Assembly (NCBI GenBank): GCA_001939145.1
Contig: LSRX01000170.1
Span: 579,622-643,621 of the forward strand
DNA: 64,000 bases
From: Symbiodinium microadriaticum
Taxonomy: Eukaryota; Sar; Dinophyceae; Suessiales; Symbiodiniaceae
Direction: 5' to 3'
In this document: one piece after another, positions 44,040 to 55,427 of the stretch
How positions within the stretch are numbered: position 1 is the stretch's first letter
Layout: every line of letters begins with the position of its first letter
Made by a program: the position numbers and the translations under genes
Notes under the pieces: generated by a model
Told to the model about the DNA's origin: nothing
Seen by the model: the letters and a program-made list of their open reading frames with translations, nothing else
Databases searched by the model: none

Positions 44040-44903
44040 ATGTGGATCAGCGAAGCTGCCCTGGTTGTCCAGTACATCTTGCAGTTCCTTCGTATCAAAG
44101 ACTATGGCCTGACGGTGGCGATATCGCTGGGTTGCCTGCATGGCGTAGGCTTCGGTCATCAGAAGACGTTTATCTTCAATTGCATGTCGGACATTGAGCT
44201 TGTTCTGGCCATAGATCTGGGCACACGGAAAGCTGCCCGCATGCTGTTGGTAGACGCAGTGCTCTCAATTCTCGCTGTTACAGCAGCTGCGGCCCAGCGA
44301 CTCAGGGCAGATATGGGTTTGCACTGGCCCAACTCGGTTCGAATACTGTCGAGCATGGTTTGTTGGGCATTTCTGATTACCAGCACCGTTTTTGCTTCCC
44401 AATCTTTCGACGTGATGGGCCGTGTGCTCCGGCTGGCGGAGAACACAACTGCTCATTTAGCACAGGAAGCCAAATCACGCAGTCAGCTATGGTTTCAAAA
44501 TGGTGACCCGGAGATTCAGGCTACCTTTCACAAATTGCGGAAGCACAGGCGCCACGTTTTGACCTTGTCTGTGAGTAGGCTGCTGGTTTTCGGTCACATC
44601 ATGCTCTTCGGTGGCTTCCTGTGGCCACTTCCTGCGGACTTGAGTGCACAGGTAACCGACGGCTTGGGCGGGGGATTTGCTGGATATTTGATGACAGACT
44701 CGGTGTTTATTACGACTCTGTACTACCTCTACCTGATCGTCATCATCTGGTATGTATATGGAGGTTTGTCGTCTCTTGTGGGCATCCATGCACGATTCCA
44801 AGAGGAGCTTTGGAGGCAATTGTCGGAAAGTTTCTACTCTCGCTTCCTACTTTCGCCTGTCGGGAGCACACTCCGAGAATCTATCTGCATCGCCTTAAGC
44901 TAA
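44040..44903 (+). CDS. Intronless multi-pass membrane protein, 287 residues, unknown
   Basis: This is the longest non-repeat open frame in the window, ATG to TAA, with an in-frame TGA 12 bases upstream of the ATG. Hydrophobic segments lie at about residues 69-88 (LLVDAVLSILAVTAAAA), 106-122 (SMVCWAFLITSTVFA), 182-200 (SRLLVFGHIMLFGGFLWPL) and 220-246 (SVFITTLYYLYLIVIIWYVY). A charged loop (about 130-175, EAKSRSQLWFQNGDPEIQAT) separates the second and third. The N-terminal 60 residues are also fairly hydrophobic. No signal peptide or known domain is recognised. An acceptor at GATCAG|C (44051) would allow it to be the last exon of a longer gene. Confidence 0.7.
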   Translation: MWISEAALVVQYILQFLRIKDYGLTVAISLGCLHGVGFGHQKTFIFNCMSDIELVLAIDLGTRKAARMLLVDAVLSILAVTAAAAQRLRADMGLHWPNSVRILSSMVCWAFLITSTVFASQSFDVMGRVLRLAENTTAHLAQEAKSRSQLWFQNGDPEIQATFHKLRKHRRHVLTLSVSRLLVFGHIMLFGGFLWPLPADLSAQVTDGLGGGFAGYLMTDSVFITTLYYLYLIVIIWYVYGGLSSLVGIHARFQEELWRQLSESFYSRFLLSPVGSTLRESICIALS

Positions 44904-45732
44904 TGCTTCGTATAAGGCTATAAGGCAAACGAACGAATGTGCCAAAATTGCAGTAGCCGAGGAGGAGCTGCGCTTGGCGAAGCGTGCCCACCAGCAAGCA
45001 AGATTTTCTTCCTCAAGCGATCCGAGATGGCAGGCTCGTAGACACATGTGTACGCGATGAAGGCTCTGTCTGCGCAGGAAGCACAGACTTTTTCCAAAGC
45101 AGCATGAAGCATGATCTGGCCCATGCGGGCCATAAGTCGATCTGCTGCTGGCGGCACTTTTATATCAAGAAGGAACTATAGCTTCACATCGCAAAGTCAC
45201 ATCGCTTGCGGTGTCAACTCAAGTTGCAAGCAGTCCGAGTCGAGGATCAGGATTTCGCAGGCCTCAAGACCTCCATTCCATCGTCGGATATCGTCGGCAT
45301 GTCAGCCCTAAGCATTTGAGTTCCTGCTCTCCCAGCTATGCCATGATATGACAGGCTCAAGTCCAAGATCTGGCCTGCCGTGCGCAGCTCGAAGCGGATT
45401 TCAGGAAGTAGGGCTTGTGCAGCCTGAGCAAACTAATATTTTTAACCCTTTGCAGGCGCATGGTGTTGTTGGTTTCGTGCTTCCTTGATCGTTGGGGAGG
45501 GTGACAGTTCCTTTTTGTGACAGCCTTAGGCTGGCATCTGATGTAGCGTTTCCGTAGTCCTGGTGTTGTGATGCCCCACAAGTGATGGAGACCTTGAAAA
45601 CGAAAGTGACAGTCAACTGTCTGGAGAGGGAATGAAGCGGGAACTCTAGTTGTCAGCTGGTTGCAGGCATCTGGTCCAGCGATCAGCTTGAGAGATTGTG
45701 ATCGTTGCTTTTGACTACCTCTGAAGTCCGAG
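44904..45732. other. No supportable gene
   Basis: Nothing coding is recognised; the frames are short and low in protein character. Confidence 0.5.
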
Positions 45733-45807
45733 GATTACCGTGGAGGTGCTGCTGGACTTCTACCATGGCCTGGGGCGAGACTACATGCGGGGCTTCAACC
45801 CTGACAG
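45733..45807 (+). CDS. Probable exon, unknown protein
   Basis: CCGAG|G to GACAG|GC, phase 2 to phase 2. It reads ITVEVLLDFYHGLGRDYMRG, then FNPD. The composition is clearly protein-like. A possible partner lies near 46057 (KPERIEQGSDIVLGQSSRP), but its borders are unclear. Confidence 0.5.
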
Positions 45808-47451
45808 GCCTGCAACTCCAGGGACCGGAGTTGGTGATCAAACTCAAGACAGAGGGTTTCGAAATTGGTGCTGTGTTAATTGCCGACAGGCACACGACCA
45901 GTGATGTGGTGCGGCAGGCCATCATTCCCCTGAGTGCAACTGGGTCCGACACTGGAGCAGATAGACGAAGGGTTCCCAACTCGCACGGATGCGAACTGCG
46001 GCTGGAGGGCATTGACTTGACAAAGCTTTGACAAGCTTCTAGATTCTAGATTCTAGAGTCAAGCCCGAGCGCATTGAGCAGGGCTCAGACATCGTGCTGG
46101 GGCAGAGTTCCCGGCCCAGATATACCTCAGTTTAGTCTTGGAGTTATTCTGCTTCGCGGTTGTTGTTATGGCTGTTCAAGCATGCACGTACCGTACTCCT
46201 TGCGTGGGGGTTCTTGAAACCCAGCAGCAAGGCAAGCGCCGGATCCGACATGGCAAGTATCTTGATGCAAGGCGGCCATTTATGCATAGACGTTCCGGGC
46301 ATCTTGATACATCTTGTAAACGGTTTAAACGTCTATTCCAGGCTTTAGCAAGATTCCGTGCCGCATTCGGGTATCAGCCTTGGCGATCCTGCAGTACGGA
46401 ACCACCTTGAAGACTCTCGCCGCTTGACTCGCCCATTTCGCCATGCTCCCTCAACGTCCCAGGAAGAGCATCATACACCAGAGTAATTGATTCTGAGTCG
46501 CCTCGAAATATATGGCATGCGGCTGCTTGCAATCGGTAGACTACAGGTTCCTGGTTCCGGCATGGGTCGGGCTTGGTTTTTGCACTGAGCTGTGCGAGCT
46601 TGTGCAATACCACACGTATGTCCACAGTGGACACCTTTGTAGCTGGGCTTTTTCTGCAGCAGATGCTGCCACGTTGCCAGCTTTGCCACGCTGTACAGTA
46701 AACCATAGACAATCCATGTTGAGTTTTCAGGCTGCGCAATACCTAATGCTATGGCAGCTGCGTAGACCGCCAGCGAACCCCGAGTTCAAGCCTTACCGAA
46801 GCCATCCCTTGCAACTTAGAAAAGATGCCTTGGGACCCTATGGTAAGTCTTGCCACGACCAGGCCAGCGAATGCTACCCGAGGCTATGGTCTCCCACACA
46901 TGGTGTCCAGGATTCTTTTCAGAGCCGACTTTGTTTTTCTTGAGTTCTGCTGGGTCTCAGGTAGCACTGTAGGAGACACGCACCAATATAGTAAAGGCTC
47001 AGTACGGAAGAGAGATTTCTCAATTCTGCATTAAAGCTTGGAAGTTCTGCCCCCAGCAGCTGCTGCATCATTCACATTCGCTTACCGTCCCCTAACTTTC
47101 GCCCGCTCTGCTCTCAAGCTGTGCAGTAGGTGCAATTTTGACAGTAGGGCAGCGTGCTATATTGTGCGTTTGTTCGGTCAGATGACCATGATCTACAGTC
47201 TACAGCGTATAGCTGTGGTTGACAGGCGTTACTCGCAATTCTCCCACTGCAGAAAGATGTAAATGTTGGTGCATGGGCCATGTGATGGTGACCACTCTTG
47301 TGATGAGAAGCTGACTAAACAAATAGGCATTTTTCCTCAATTAGAATTTATAAAAAGTTCCCAACCCGAGGCGAGGCCGCTTCCGGGACTTGGTCGCGGC
47401 AGTTGTGGCTGACGGTCTCGGGGAGTATCCCGGACGGCTTGCGGGGTGCCT

Positions 47452-47468
47452 GGGTTTAGGGTTTAGGG
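47452..47468 (+). repeat. Telomere-like TTTAGGG dimer
   Basis: GGGTTTAGGGTTTAGGG gives two perfect TTTAGGG units. It is short and internal, so it is a relic or chance. Confidence 0.6.
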
Positions 47469-47734
47469 CTGGAGTTTGTTACTTCCCGGATGCAATAGTC
47501 TGGAAGTGCTGCTTCCCAGCTTGTTTGCAGGGTTCAAAACAAGGGCTGCTGGACAACGAGGGCTGTTGCAAAAAAGGGTCTGCTAATAGGGGAGTGGTCG
47601 GGTTGGCAGAGTGTGATTGCCCGCAGCTTGCGGCACAACTGGTACTGGGTTCAACGGAGGCTGTGCTACCCTGATTACGTTTCGACAATTGGATGGAGGG
47701 TGACAAAACGCGTTTGCTCTTTTTTTTGTCATTT

Positions 47735-47784
47735 TTCTCTTTCTTTCTCTCTCTCTCTCTCTCTCTCTCTCGTTCGCTCTACAC

Positions 47785-47815
<31 letters not shown>

Positions 47816-47860
47816 ATACATATATACATATATACTCTCTGTCTCTCTCTCTCTCCGATT
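47735..47860. repeat. CT and ATACAT microsatellites
   Basis: (CT)n followed by ATACAT hexamers and a second short CT run. Confidence 0.95.
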
Positions 47861-47996
47861 TTTGCGCTTGGCCTTCTCGCAGCCTTCGTTGCTGGTCAAG
47901 CTGGCTACGGCATGTTGATGCAGCACAATTCCATCTAGTCCTCACCGGTTCCATTGCTCACTGCTTTGCCTGGCGTTTGCCCACGCATTGATGCAC

Positions 47997-48150
47997 CGGT
48001 GATGGTTAATTACTTCCATGACCTCACCGGTAGCCTGGGGGATGCCGCACAGGTTACAGCTCAGACCGACCCGAGGCAAGAGTATGGCCGCATTGGCAAT
48101 CTTCTGGACACCGACGTGGATCTGATAAAGCACTGGATCTCCAGGGGCTG
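47997..48150 (+). CDS. Candidate coding stretch, unknown protein
   Basis: About 50 stop-free codons with protein-like composition: PVMVNYFHDLTGSLGDAAQ, then EYGRIGNLLDTDVDLIKHWI. A CAG|GT near 48053 and a CCAG|GG near 48147 could be donors. The left border is not clear and no family is recognised. Confidence 0.33.
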
Positions 48151-48674
48151 TGGACTTCAACGTGCTTCCGGACGTGTGTGTTCAGCTGTGATGTTGGTTT
48201 TGTAGTGATTGTAGTGGTCCTGAGTCGCGGAACATCTCCTGTGTTGATTCTGCATGCCTGGAGGGACGTATTGGATCTGCGCTTTCTGCGTGAATCAGCA
48301 CAAGAGCATCTGCTCACCGATGGTTCCGCAGACAGATTCCGTCACAGGCCCGGCTGGGCTCCAAGGGTTTTCAGCGCGAACTTCCTAAGCAAAAGTGCGA
48401 TTCCTGAAGCGAACGGTGCAACCAGGATGTTCTGATGAGCACCGAGACTTAAGCTGCGCAATAGGTCTTTGAGAAAGCTGACGGATGTATATGCACCTTC
48501 TGCAGATGCTCCCGTTTGCCACACTTGTGCAACGCAAGGCGCGCTAGTTCCACCATGTGGCTGCGGGTATCCGAAGTTCCTGAACACGGACGCACCGTGT
48601 AGAGAGGATGGTGCCAGCATTCCATGCGAAATGAAGCTCTGCCCTATTCAGTAATCTGTATATCAAATTCTGGG

Positions 48675-48818
48675 TGTGTGTGTATATATATGTATGTATA
48701 TGTATGTGACTGTATGTGTGTAAAAGTATAATAATAGTAGTAATACTAATAATAATAATAATTATAAAATAATAATAGTAATAATCATATGTGTATGTAT
48801 ATATATATATATATCTCT
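48675..48818. repeat. TG, AT and AAT microsatellite cluster
   Basis: TG/TATG, then TAATAA-type trinucleotides, then an AT run. Confidence 0.95.
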
Positions 48819-49058
48819 CGGTGTGGTCCGAAGTTTGTCAATGGTGCTCTCCAACTCTTTGCTCTCAAGTAGTCTCGGAAGCCTGCCAGGTCCTCAAATG
48901 ACTTCTCAACACTCGTGCCCCCAAAACCATGAGGGGTCCACTCAGAGCTTCAAACGAACCAGGCAATTCCAGTATTCTGGAAGCTTCCGGATAGGAATAA
49001 TGTTTCTGTTTGGCAGGGTTTTGGTGCCGAACAGGAAACATGGACAAGAGGCGACCCG

Positions 49059-49205
49059 CACATTCAAAGGGAATACTAATCGGTGCATCTCAAGAGCGGG
49101 CCCAAGGAGGCGGGTTTGAGCCAACAGGGGGCCCCCCTGTTGGCTCAAACCCGCCTCCTTGGGCCCGCTCTTGAGATGCACCGATTAGTATTCCCTTTGA
49201 ATGTG
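49059..49205. repeat. Near-perfect 147-base palindrome (two 73-base arms, no spacer)
   Basis: The left arm starts CACATTCAAAGGGAATACTA and the right arm ends with its exact complement at 49205. The centre is GGGGG/CCCCCC at about 49132. I find no mismatch between the arms apart from the single centre base. The next base (49206) is N. A spacerless palindrome of this length is unstable in most cloning hosts and is also a typical artefact of fold-back reads or misjoined ends, so it may not be real genome structure. Confidence 0.9.
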
Positions 49206-49796
49206 NGCTCTTTTTTTATTATAGCAATATATTGTCTCTCCAGCCATTAAAGCAGCAGGCAATTTTTTGAAGCTCCCGGAAATATGTTGTTTGAATGTGG
49301 TCCCTTTCACCACCCGACATCCTGCTCTAATTGAAAGTAGTTTTGCAGACCCAAACCCGGCCGATATAATTGTCTGATGTGGGAGATTCTTTTAACCAGA
49401 TGCTCGGATTAGGAAACATCGCTCTGAAGAGTGTCGTCCACGATGCAGATGCAAGGGAACGAACGGGTCCTGGGGTGCAGCCGAAGGCATGGCCGCAACC
49501 ACAGTAACCGGTCCATGGCGACATACATGTAGATGTATCACGTATATGCGAAATAGTTCATCTTGTTTGACATTTAACTTCTCCCACTAACTGCGATGTG
49601 TTGGAACAGGTAGTGGTGTTCGACATAGTTGTGAAATGCAACAGGGCAGGCCTCTGAGGCAGGGCAGCACATATCTAATCAAGTAGCTTGGATTGTCCCG
49701 AAGCTCGTACTGTAGTGCAGCTTGGCGGCATTTCTTTGAAGGCAGGCTTTTCGCTCTTGGTCCGGAGAAGTGCCGGTTGAGATCCGCCTGGCTCAG

Positions 49797-50850
49797 GAAC
49801 AAGTTCGGGGACATGATGGCTTGGCTAGCCGCCAAGGACGGAACCGCTTTGTTGTGTGCATCTGGCCTTATTTGCTGCACAGTGCAATACGGATTTTGAA
49901 GAGCTATGTTGATCCCTTGGCGGCTGGCCAAGTCCCGCTTGAAGGACAGCTCCTTCACACACGTTCTGGCCCTGGATCTGGATCTGGACCTGTTGCAGAG
50001 GGCTTGGTGTGTGGCAGAGGCACGCCTTCGGACAGCTTCGGCAGCAAGCCTTCGCTAGAACAACAGCTCGCATGAGTCAGCAGTCGAAGCCATGAGAGCT
50101 GAGCAGTTGTGGCCTGTGTCCGAAAGACAGGCCGCGGAGTCGTACATCATGGGCATGTCCCAGTACATGAAGGTCAGCAGCCTGTCGAACATAAGCACCC
50201 TGAGCTGCAATAGGACTCGATTTTGCAAGTTTGTCGAGCCCGAGTATACGTTCAAGCTTTATGCTTAACGAGCATCGGGGCACGGTATTTTCCCTTCTGC
50301 AACCCGAGCGTACGCAAGGCTGCACACCATTTTAGTGATAAGCTGGTTTGTTTTGCACGCGGTTCGCGAGCTCTTGCCTTAATGGGTTCGAAGGACGGAA
50401 ATGGGCCAAAGTGAAGAAGCTGCGCGTCGAGGACATGTCGGCTTCCAGGCATTCGCCACCATCCGTGACCTTGTGCAAGCTTATGACGCGAACAAAATTA
50501 GACTGGTTCAGATTTTGCCTGGAGGCCGGAGGATGTCGCTGAAATCTTGCAACTCTGGTCGCAGAGAGCTCGGCAGCCGCAACTAGGAGCATCCTATGCT
50601 GTACCAGTCACACGGAATGAATTTCCAAACGTTGTCTCTGAAAGCACGATCAACTTTGAGAAACATTGCTGCCAGCGCAAAGGTCCACTTAAGGAACACT
50701 CCAGCTGCCATTAATGATGTGATGTCATGCACCGTGCAATGCTTTGTCCCCCGTGCAGTTTGCGTGACGTCGCTGCGGCGCCGCAGGCAGCGCATTCCCA
50801 ACAAGGAGGAATTCAATACACAGATCCAGAAGCTGTTCGAGCCGTGCCTG
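49797..50850 (+). CDS. RAWCVAE-signature protein, five exons seen
   Basis: Proposed exons: 49797-49836 (NKFGDMMAWLAAK), 49945-50019 (DSSFTHVLALDLDLDLLQRA, then WCVAE), 50131-50203 (AAESYIMGMSQYMK, then VSSLSNISTL), 50394-50448 (KWAKVKKLRVEDMSAS) and 50787 to about 50850 (QRIPNKEEFNTQIQKLFE). Donors are GA, GC, GC and GC; acceptors are all AG|G; phases agree at all four junctions. I recall this order (KFxDMM, R-x-WCVAE, GMxQ, LRVEDMxAS, IPxKEEFN) from predicted dinoflagellate proteins, where it recurs as a large family of unknown function. That recollection is unverified. An I-L segment usual before IPNKEEFN is absent, so one small exon may be missed. Confidence 0.65.
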
Positions 50851-52825
50851 CACACCATCCTTTCCCAACTAAACCTACAATCATGGTACGGAAGTTCGGC
50901 ATCCCGGCTCAGCTGAGGATCGGCTCTTCGGACAGTTCTGGCACCTACCGCCGTCCGAGAGAGTGCGCGTTATGTGCCGTGAGCTGCGATGGAGGATCTT
51001 CTGCCTAATGCTTCTCTGTGAGTTTGTCTCAGCGTTTGCCCGCCTTCTCTCATGAGAGATGTAGGGAGCCTCGAACCTATGTTAGACAGTACCAGCAGTC
51101 CCTCTGCTTGCTAGACAGAACTACGTCTTGACCAGGAAACAAGCAAACGACTAAACACAACCTCCAGTCCGACAGAGGTGACAAACCATGCATCGCAAAA
51201 TGCACCTCGCGCCTGCGAGGATGAACATGGTCGAGGCAATGTCAGAGGAAGCCGCAAGCCCAATGTCATCCGGGAGTCAGAACAAGGGCGCGAAGTCCCC
51301 GCTGCCTCCCCTCGAATCAGAGGCTTTTTGACTGGCGATCTAGTGAAGTAACAACTGTTACAGACAAGTCCGTGCTAAGCGATGATTGTCCATGTTTTGT
51401 TTGGGTAGGTATTGTGCCTCCTTCTGTGGGCTTTGTTGTTGTGCGGCATACTTCATGGCAGGCTACTTTTCGTTCACCACGACACATCGAACAGTTTGAT
51501 TGCGTCGTCGGCTAAACAGTATGGACTGCCATTGTATTCGTAGTTGTGAAGCCATTTCGGCTTGGATGCTGCGTAGCACTGGTTTTGAATGGAGGCATCG
51601 GGATGTGAAGTTTCTTTCGGGCCCCTTGTTGAGTTGTGGAGGAGGCTTGTAGGCACTTGTTCGGCTTTCCTTGGAAGTGCTGCACAGCGCAAAACCCACC
51701 CAACTTTTTGTAAACGGCGACATTTGTGTGAGGCATCAGCTCATATCAGATGGAACACTAGCAGTTAATCGCTAGCAACTGTGGGACTCTAGATGGGAGG
51801 ATGCTTCTCCATTTTGATACACTCTCACGTACTCGGGCTTCTCTATCGAGAAGTCCCGATCATGAGCGTCGTCACCGTCGTGGCTTCTCGCCAAAGGGGC
51901 TTTGGAAGCCACGCGCTGGCACTTTCTATTTTGCACCCGAAGGGTCATTTTTCATTATCTCCGGGGATACAAATTCCTCCACACTGCTCTGCAGATCTTT
52001 GCAGCCTTGGAGAAGGCGGCCGCCGATACAGCTGACGTACTGCTTCAGTGGTGCTTGAAGAAAGCTCAAGTCTTTTTGTTGCAAAAACTGGAGAGCATTG
52101 CATTCCGCTAGGAATGCATCAGATCATCTTGGCTGCCGCGGGCCTGTAGGATTGCTGCAGCTGCGACCGAATTACGACAAAAAAGGCCGAGGTCGCAAGC
52201 ACCGTGCAAACCTGAGAGACGGGTTGAAAGAGCGGTTTCTGAGATCTTTCCAGCACCCAACGGCATTGTGGGGGCCGGTGGGAAGATGCGGGATCGAGAT
52301 GTCAGGTTGAAAAACCGTCGCAGACTTGGAGGGCGAAGAACCTACCTTTGTAAAAGCCATTGGTAACAAGTCATCAAAAGATAGCTGGGTGTCACAACCG
52401 CAATGGGCAGTGCTTTGCATGGCGGCACACTCAACTCGCAGCGCCTAGAATCTTGCCTAGAACTTTGCGAAACATCATTGTCGTGTCTTTCCCCCGAACC
52501 CAAATCAAGAGCCGAGTTCCCGTGTAACGTCAGCGGTGCTCCACGTTTCCGATCGACATCGGCTATCATTGGTGGCCCAAGGGTGCAGGAAGCCCACTGC
52601 ATCCCACGACGTTGCAGCTCCATGTATATAGAAGCAGACAGCATCTAAGTTGGAGTTGTTTTTCTGATGGCAGGTGCGTCAAAGAGTTGACCTGTGGACC
52701 TATGTGCTACAGTACTCCGGTAGCTACTACAATACTTTATACTTTAGAAGTGACCTTCATGAGGCATCATAGTAGGAGTAATCATGAGTAATCATACTGT
52801 CTTTCGCTTTCCCGCTTATTGCAGC
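50851..52825. other. No supportable gene
   Basis: The right end of the RAWCVAE gene may extend to about 50890 or beyond, but no further exon is clear. The frames at 51463-51736 (minus) and 51793-52310 (plus) have no recognised features. Confidence 0.45.
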
Positions 52826-52913
52826 ATGGCCTTCCCTCGGAGAGTCGCTTTGGCCATACTTCCGCTGCTCACACTGGCAGGGGGCAACTGCATCTCGGCC
52901 CTCGGAGTACCAG
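52826..52913 (+). CDS. First exon of a secreted protein (signal peptide)
   Basis: The ATG at 52826 opens MAFPRRVALAILPLLTLAGG, then NCISALGVP, ending CCAG|GT in phase 1. Two Arg, a 12-residue hydrophobic core and small residues before a likely cleavage site (AGG-NC or SALG) make a textbook signal peptide. The protein probably enters the secretory pathway. Confidence 0.65.
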
Positions 52914-53118
52914 GTTTAACTCTTGACACCAGGTCACGGATAATCAGCAGATGCAGCCTCCATTCCAGGCGGATGTTTGCTTGGCGTGGGCATCTTAAGA
53001 TTCGAATCGGAAAGACTTCTGGGAATCGAACAAGTTGCGTTAAGGATACTGAAGCTCAACAACCTCGCCACTACTGACTGAGCCCCTGTTTTTCGTCAGT
53101 CGTTCTTTATGCTCCCAG

Positions 53119-53168
53119 GCGTGCAAGGAGAGTGGGACACGGTGGGCGGTGGTCCATGTGACTCAGAG
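53119..53168 (+). CDS. Probable second exon of the secreted protein
   Basis: CTCCCAG|GC joins the first exon in phase 1 and reads VQGEWDTVGGGPCDSE to CAGAG|GC. The Trp and Cys residues suit an extracellular Cys-rich domain (thrombospondin-1-like at a stretch). Unspliced, the frame continues ACPRLSGLRSLFG. Later exons were not placed. Confidence 0.45.
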
Positions 53169-54554
53169 GCATGCCCGCGGCTTTCCGGCTTGCGCTCCCT
53201 CTTCGGGTCGCTGAAGCTAGACCTTCTGAAGCGCTGTGTTCTCGGACTTGTCGCAAATCCGGTATTGACCCCGAGGGGCGAGCCCTGGAGCGTAAACACG
53301 AGCCCTGTGCTGTAATTTGGCCCCAGGGAGCTCATGGCGGTCAGTTCATTGTGCCGTTTCTGCTGCAGCGGAAGTCGAGCCGGACATCTGAGCGCCCTGT
53401 CTGAAAGGGCCTCCCCAACGGCACTGTAAGTATCGGGATGGTTGACCGCAACCACGATATCGCCTAATGTTGGGTGTATGACGACATGCGTCTGCAATTC
53501 TGTGACGATGGACCATGAGCTGAGCAGAATATCTACATATTCCTACTGATGTAAAGACCTCCAGACGTGCAGCATGTGATAGCATGCGGCTGCTCAAATG
53601 GCATGGCCTCCAAGAAGCGGAAGATCCGAAGTCAGGAGCAGTGTGGCCCAGCTGGAGCGAGCTTCCAGCCGGGACAAGCTGGTGGGAACCCCGAAGTGAC
53701 TGAAATTCTCGGCCTTTTTTTGGTCTAAAGCAAATAGACTTGCACATAACGGAGGTTCATTCGGACAAGTTCTTTGAGCTTCGAGAGTATGTTGGCTCTG
53801 GAATGTTGGGTTGAGTTCACAGGGATTTTGCAACTTGCGCTTGTGTGAGCTGTTTGGGGGCTGTGATTTTGCTGGGCCACTAGCCTGGAAGGGAGAGCAG
53901 TTCCTCCTCTGCCTCGCAACAGAAGCCAACATGCAGCTGCATGAATCTGAATTCAGAATTGTTGGGAGAAGCAATGCCCACCCTCGTGGTCGAGAATTTG
54001 CTTGCACCAGAGGTTGATGAAATGTAGATGCGGATCCCCAAAGAAGATTCGCAAAAAAGGCAATGCAGCAGCAGATCCCAGTGCAACACGCACTCCACGA
54101 GACGTCTTTTTTGGCGTTGTTGATTGATGAAGCCATTGCTCACGTGCTTGACGACAGTGCCAGTGAGCATGTCGTTCGTTTTCTGCCTACGTCCGCACAA
54201 AAGAAGCCGTGAGCTAAACCCCTTTCCACCATGCTAATTGCTACGTCACAAACAGACACGGGTCCTGCAGATGCTCAGCCACCCCTCCATTCCCCGCGCT
54301 CTGAAACTCCACCTGCATGGCCCTTGGAGCAGGTCCACGGAGGAGGGCCGAGGTTAAAGCCCAAGAGCTGCAGCACCTGGGACGGTGATTTCGGTGCTTA
54401 TGTTGATGCCATCTCTGGGCACAAGCTCGCGAATCCAGGGTTGCATCTCACCAGGCAGGTTGCACAGTTCTGGATTGTAGTTTGGATACCACCGCTGCAT
54501 TGAAGGAAAGTGGTCGGAATCAGCAGGCATGCAAGAGCCCAAAAGCTCATAGGT
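53169..54554. other. No supportable gene
   Basis: A plus-strand frame at 53811-54017 (FGGCDFAGPLAWKGEQFLLC, then LATEANMQLHESEFRIV) is somewhat protein-like but has no clear borders. Nothing else stands out. Confidence 0.4.
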
Positions 54555-54638
54555 AGTTCTCTACACTAGGGTCCCTTTTTTTTGTAAGGGTGCCGTACTA
54601 TCTTGGGGACCCAAAAAGGGACCCTAATTTAGAGAACT
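54555..54638. mobile_element. Fold-back MITE-like element C
   Basis: An 84-base hairpin. The left end AGTTCTCTACACTAGGGTCC and the reverse complement of the right end (AGTTCTCTAAATTAGGGTCC) differ at only two positions, and the arms continue through a T run. No coding capacity. Same size class and style as elements A and B, but different end sequence. Confidence 0.7.
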
Positions 54639-55010
54639 CCCCTCATTGAGTTCGGAGCCATCCAAACAGCCCAGCAGTAGTTCCTTCGACCTAAACGTCT
54701 ATGTCTCACCTCGTGGAAATGGTCGCATTCTCAAACTTCCAACATAAGCTGAGGTAATTCGATTGAGCTCCCGCGGTCCAGCGACGAAGTGGAGCTCCGC
54801 ACCTGAGCTCGGCTTGGCTGGCAGAAGTTCCAACTTACAGAACGAGACTCAAGGCTGCTAGGGATGTGCTTTCTTGCTTGTTTGAAACGCCTTCTAGACA
54901 GCTATAGTTTGGTGAGATCCTGACCTCCGGAGGCAGCTCCGGTTTCATGTCGAAAGTGATCGTGTGGAACCACTGCAACACCCGTTCAGCAGTTGTTCTT
55001 CGCACAACAC

Positions 55011-55158
55011 CTGGATAGTGCAGCCAGAGCCGACTGTACGATCATGGGAGTAGCTAACGTGATCTCGAAAAGGATTCGGTTCTGACGCCGTACCAGAATT
55101 ATTGGCAGCTTCCTGTACCCACTCACAGCACCGTCAAATTTGAGTACGGTACATCGGC
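55011..55158 (-). CDS. Candidate minus-strand exon, unknown protein
   Basis: On the minus strand ATCGAG|GC to ATCCAG|GT. It reads CTVLKFDGAVSGYRKLPIIL, then VRRQNRILFEITLATPMIVQ, SALAALS. It is stop-free for 49 codons with alternating hydrophobic beta-like character. No family and no partner exon. Confidence 0.4.
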
Positions 55159-55301
55159 CTCGATTCAATAGTGTCCGGGGGGTCCTACGCTCCTTCTTCA
55201 TGCTCGTGCACATGGCCTGGGACTGTAAGACTTTGAGCATTTTGCATGCAGTTGTGGCTATGTCCCGTGCCGAAAACCAAAGCTGACGAAGAAATGCAGA
55301 G

Positions 55302-55427
55302 GGATTGTGTGGCGAAGTTGCTGATGATGACTTCTTGATGGTGCTTGTGGTGATGTTGCTCGTCTACGCGATGGTCATGTTCAGCCGTCAGTTTGAGGAA
55401 GGTTGCGTCCGGATGCGCTATCGGGAG
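55302..55427 (+). CDS. Probable exon with a membrane span, unknown protein
   Basis: TGCAGAG|GGA to CGGGAG|GT, 42 codons, phase 0. GLCGEVADDDFLMVLVVMLL, VYAMVMFSRQFEEGC, VRMRYRE. An acidic lead (ADDD), a strong 15-residue hydrophobic segment and a basic tail indicate one transmembrane helix. Confidence 0.5.

Larger units (their letters stand above)
45808..47950. other. No supportable gene; telomere-like and CT/ATACAT repeats at the right
   Basis: Apart from a short protein-like run at 46057-46130 there is no exon. A GGGTTTAGGGTTTAGGG motif sits at about 47452-47468, and CT and ATACAT microsatellites at 47735-47860. Confidence 0.5.
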
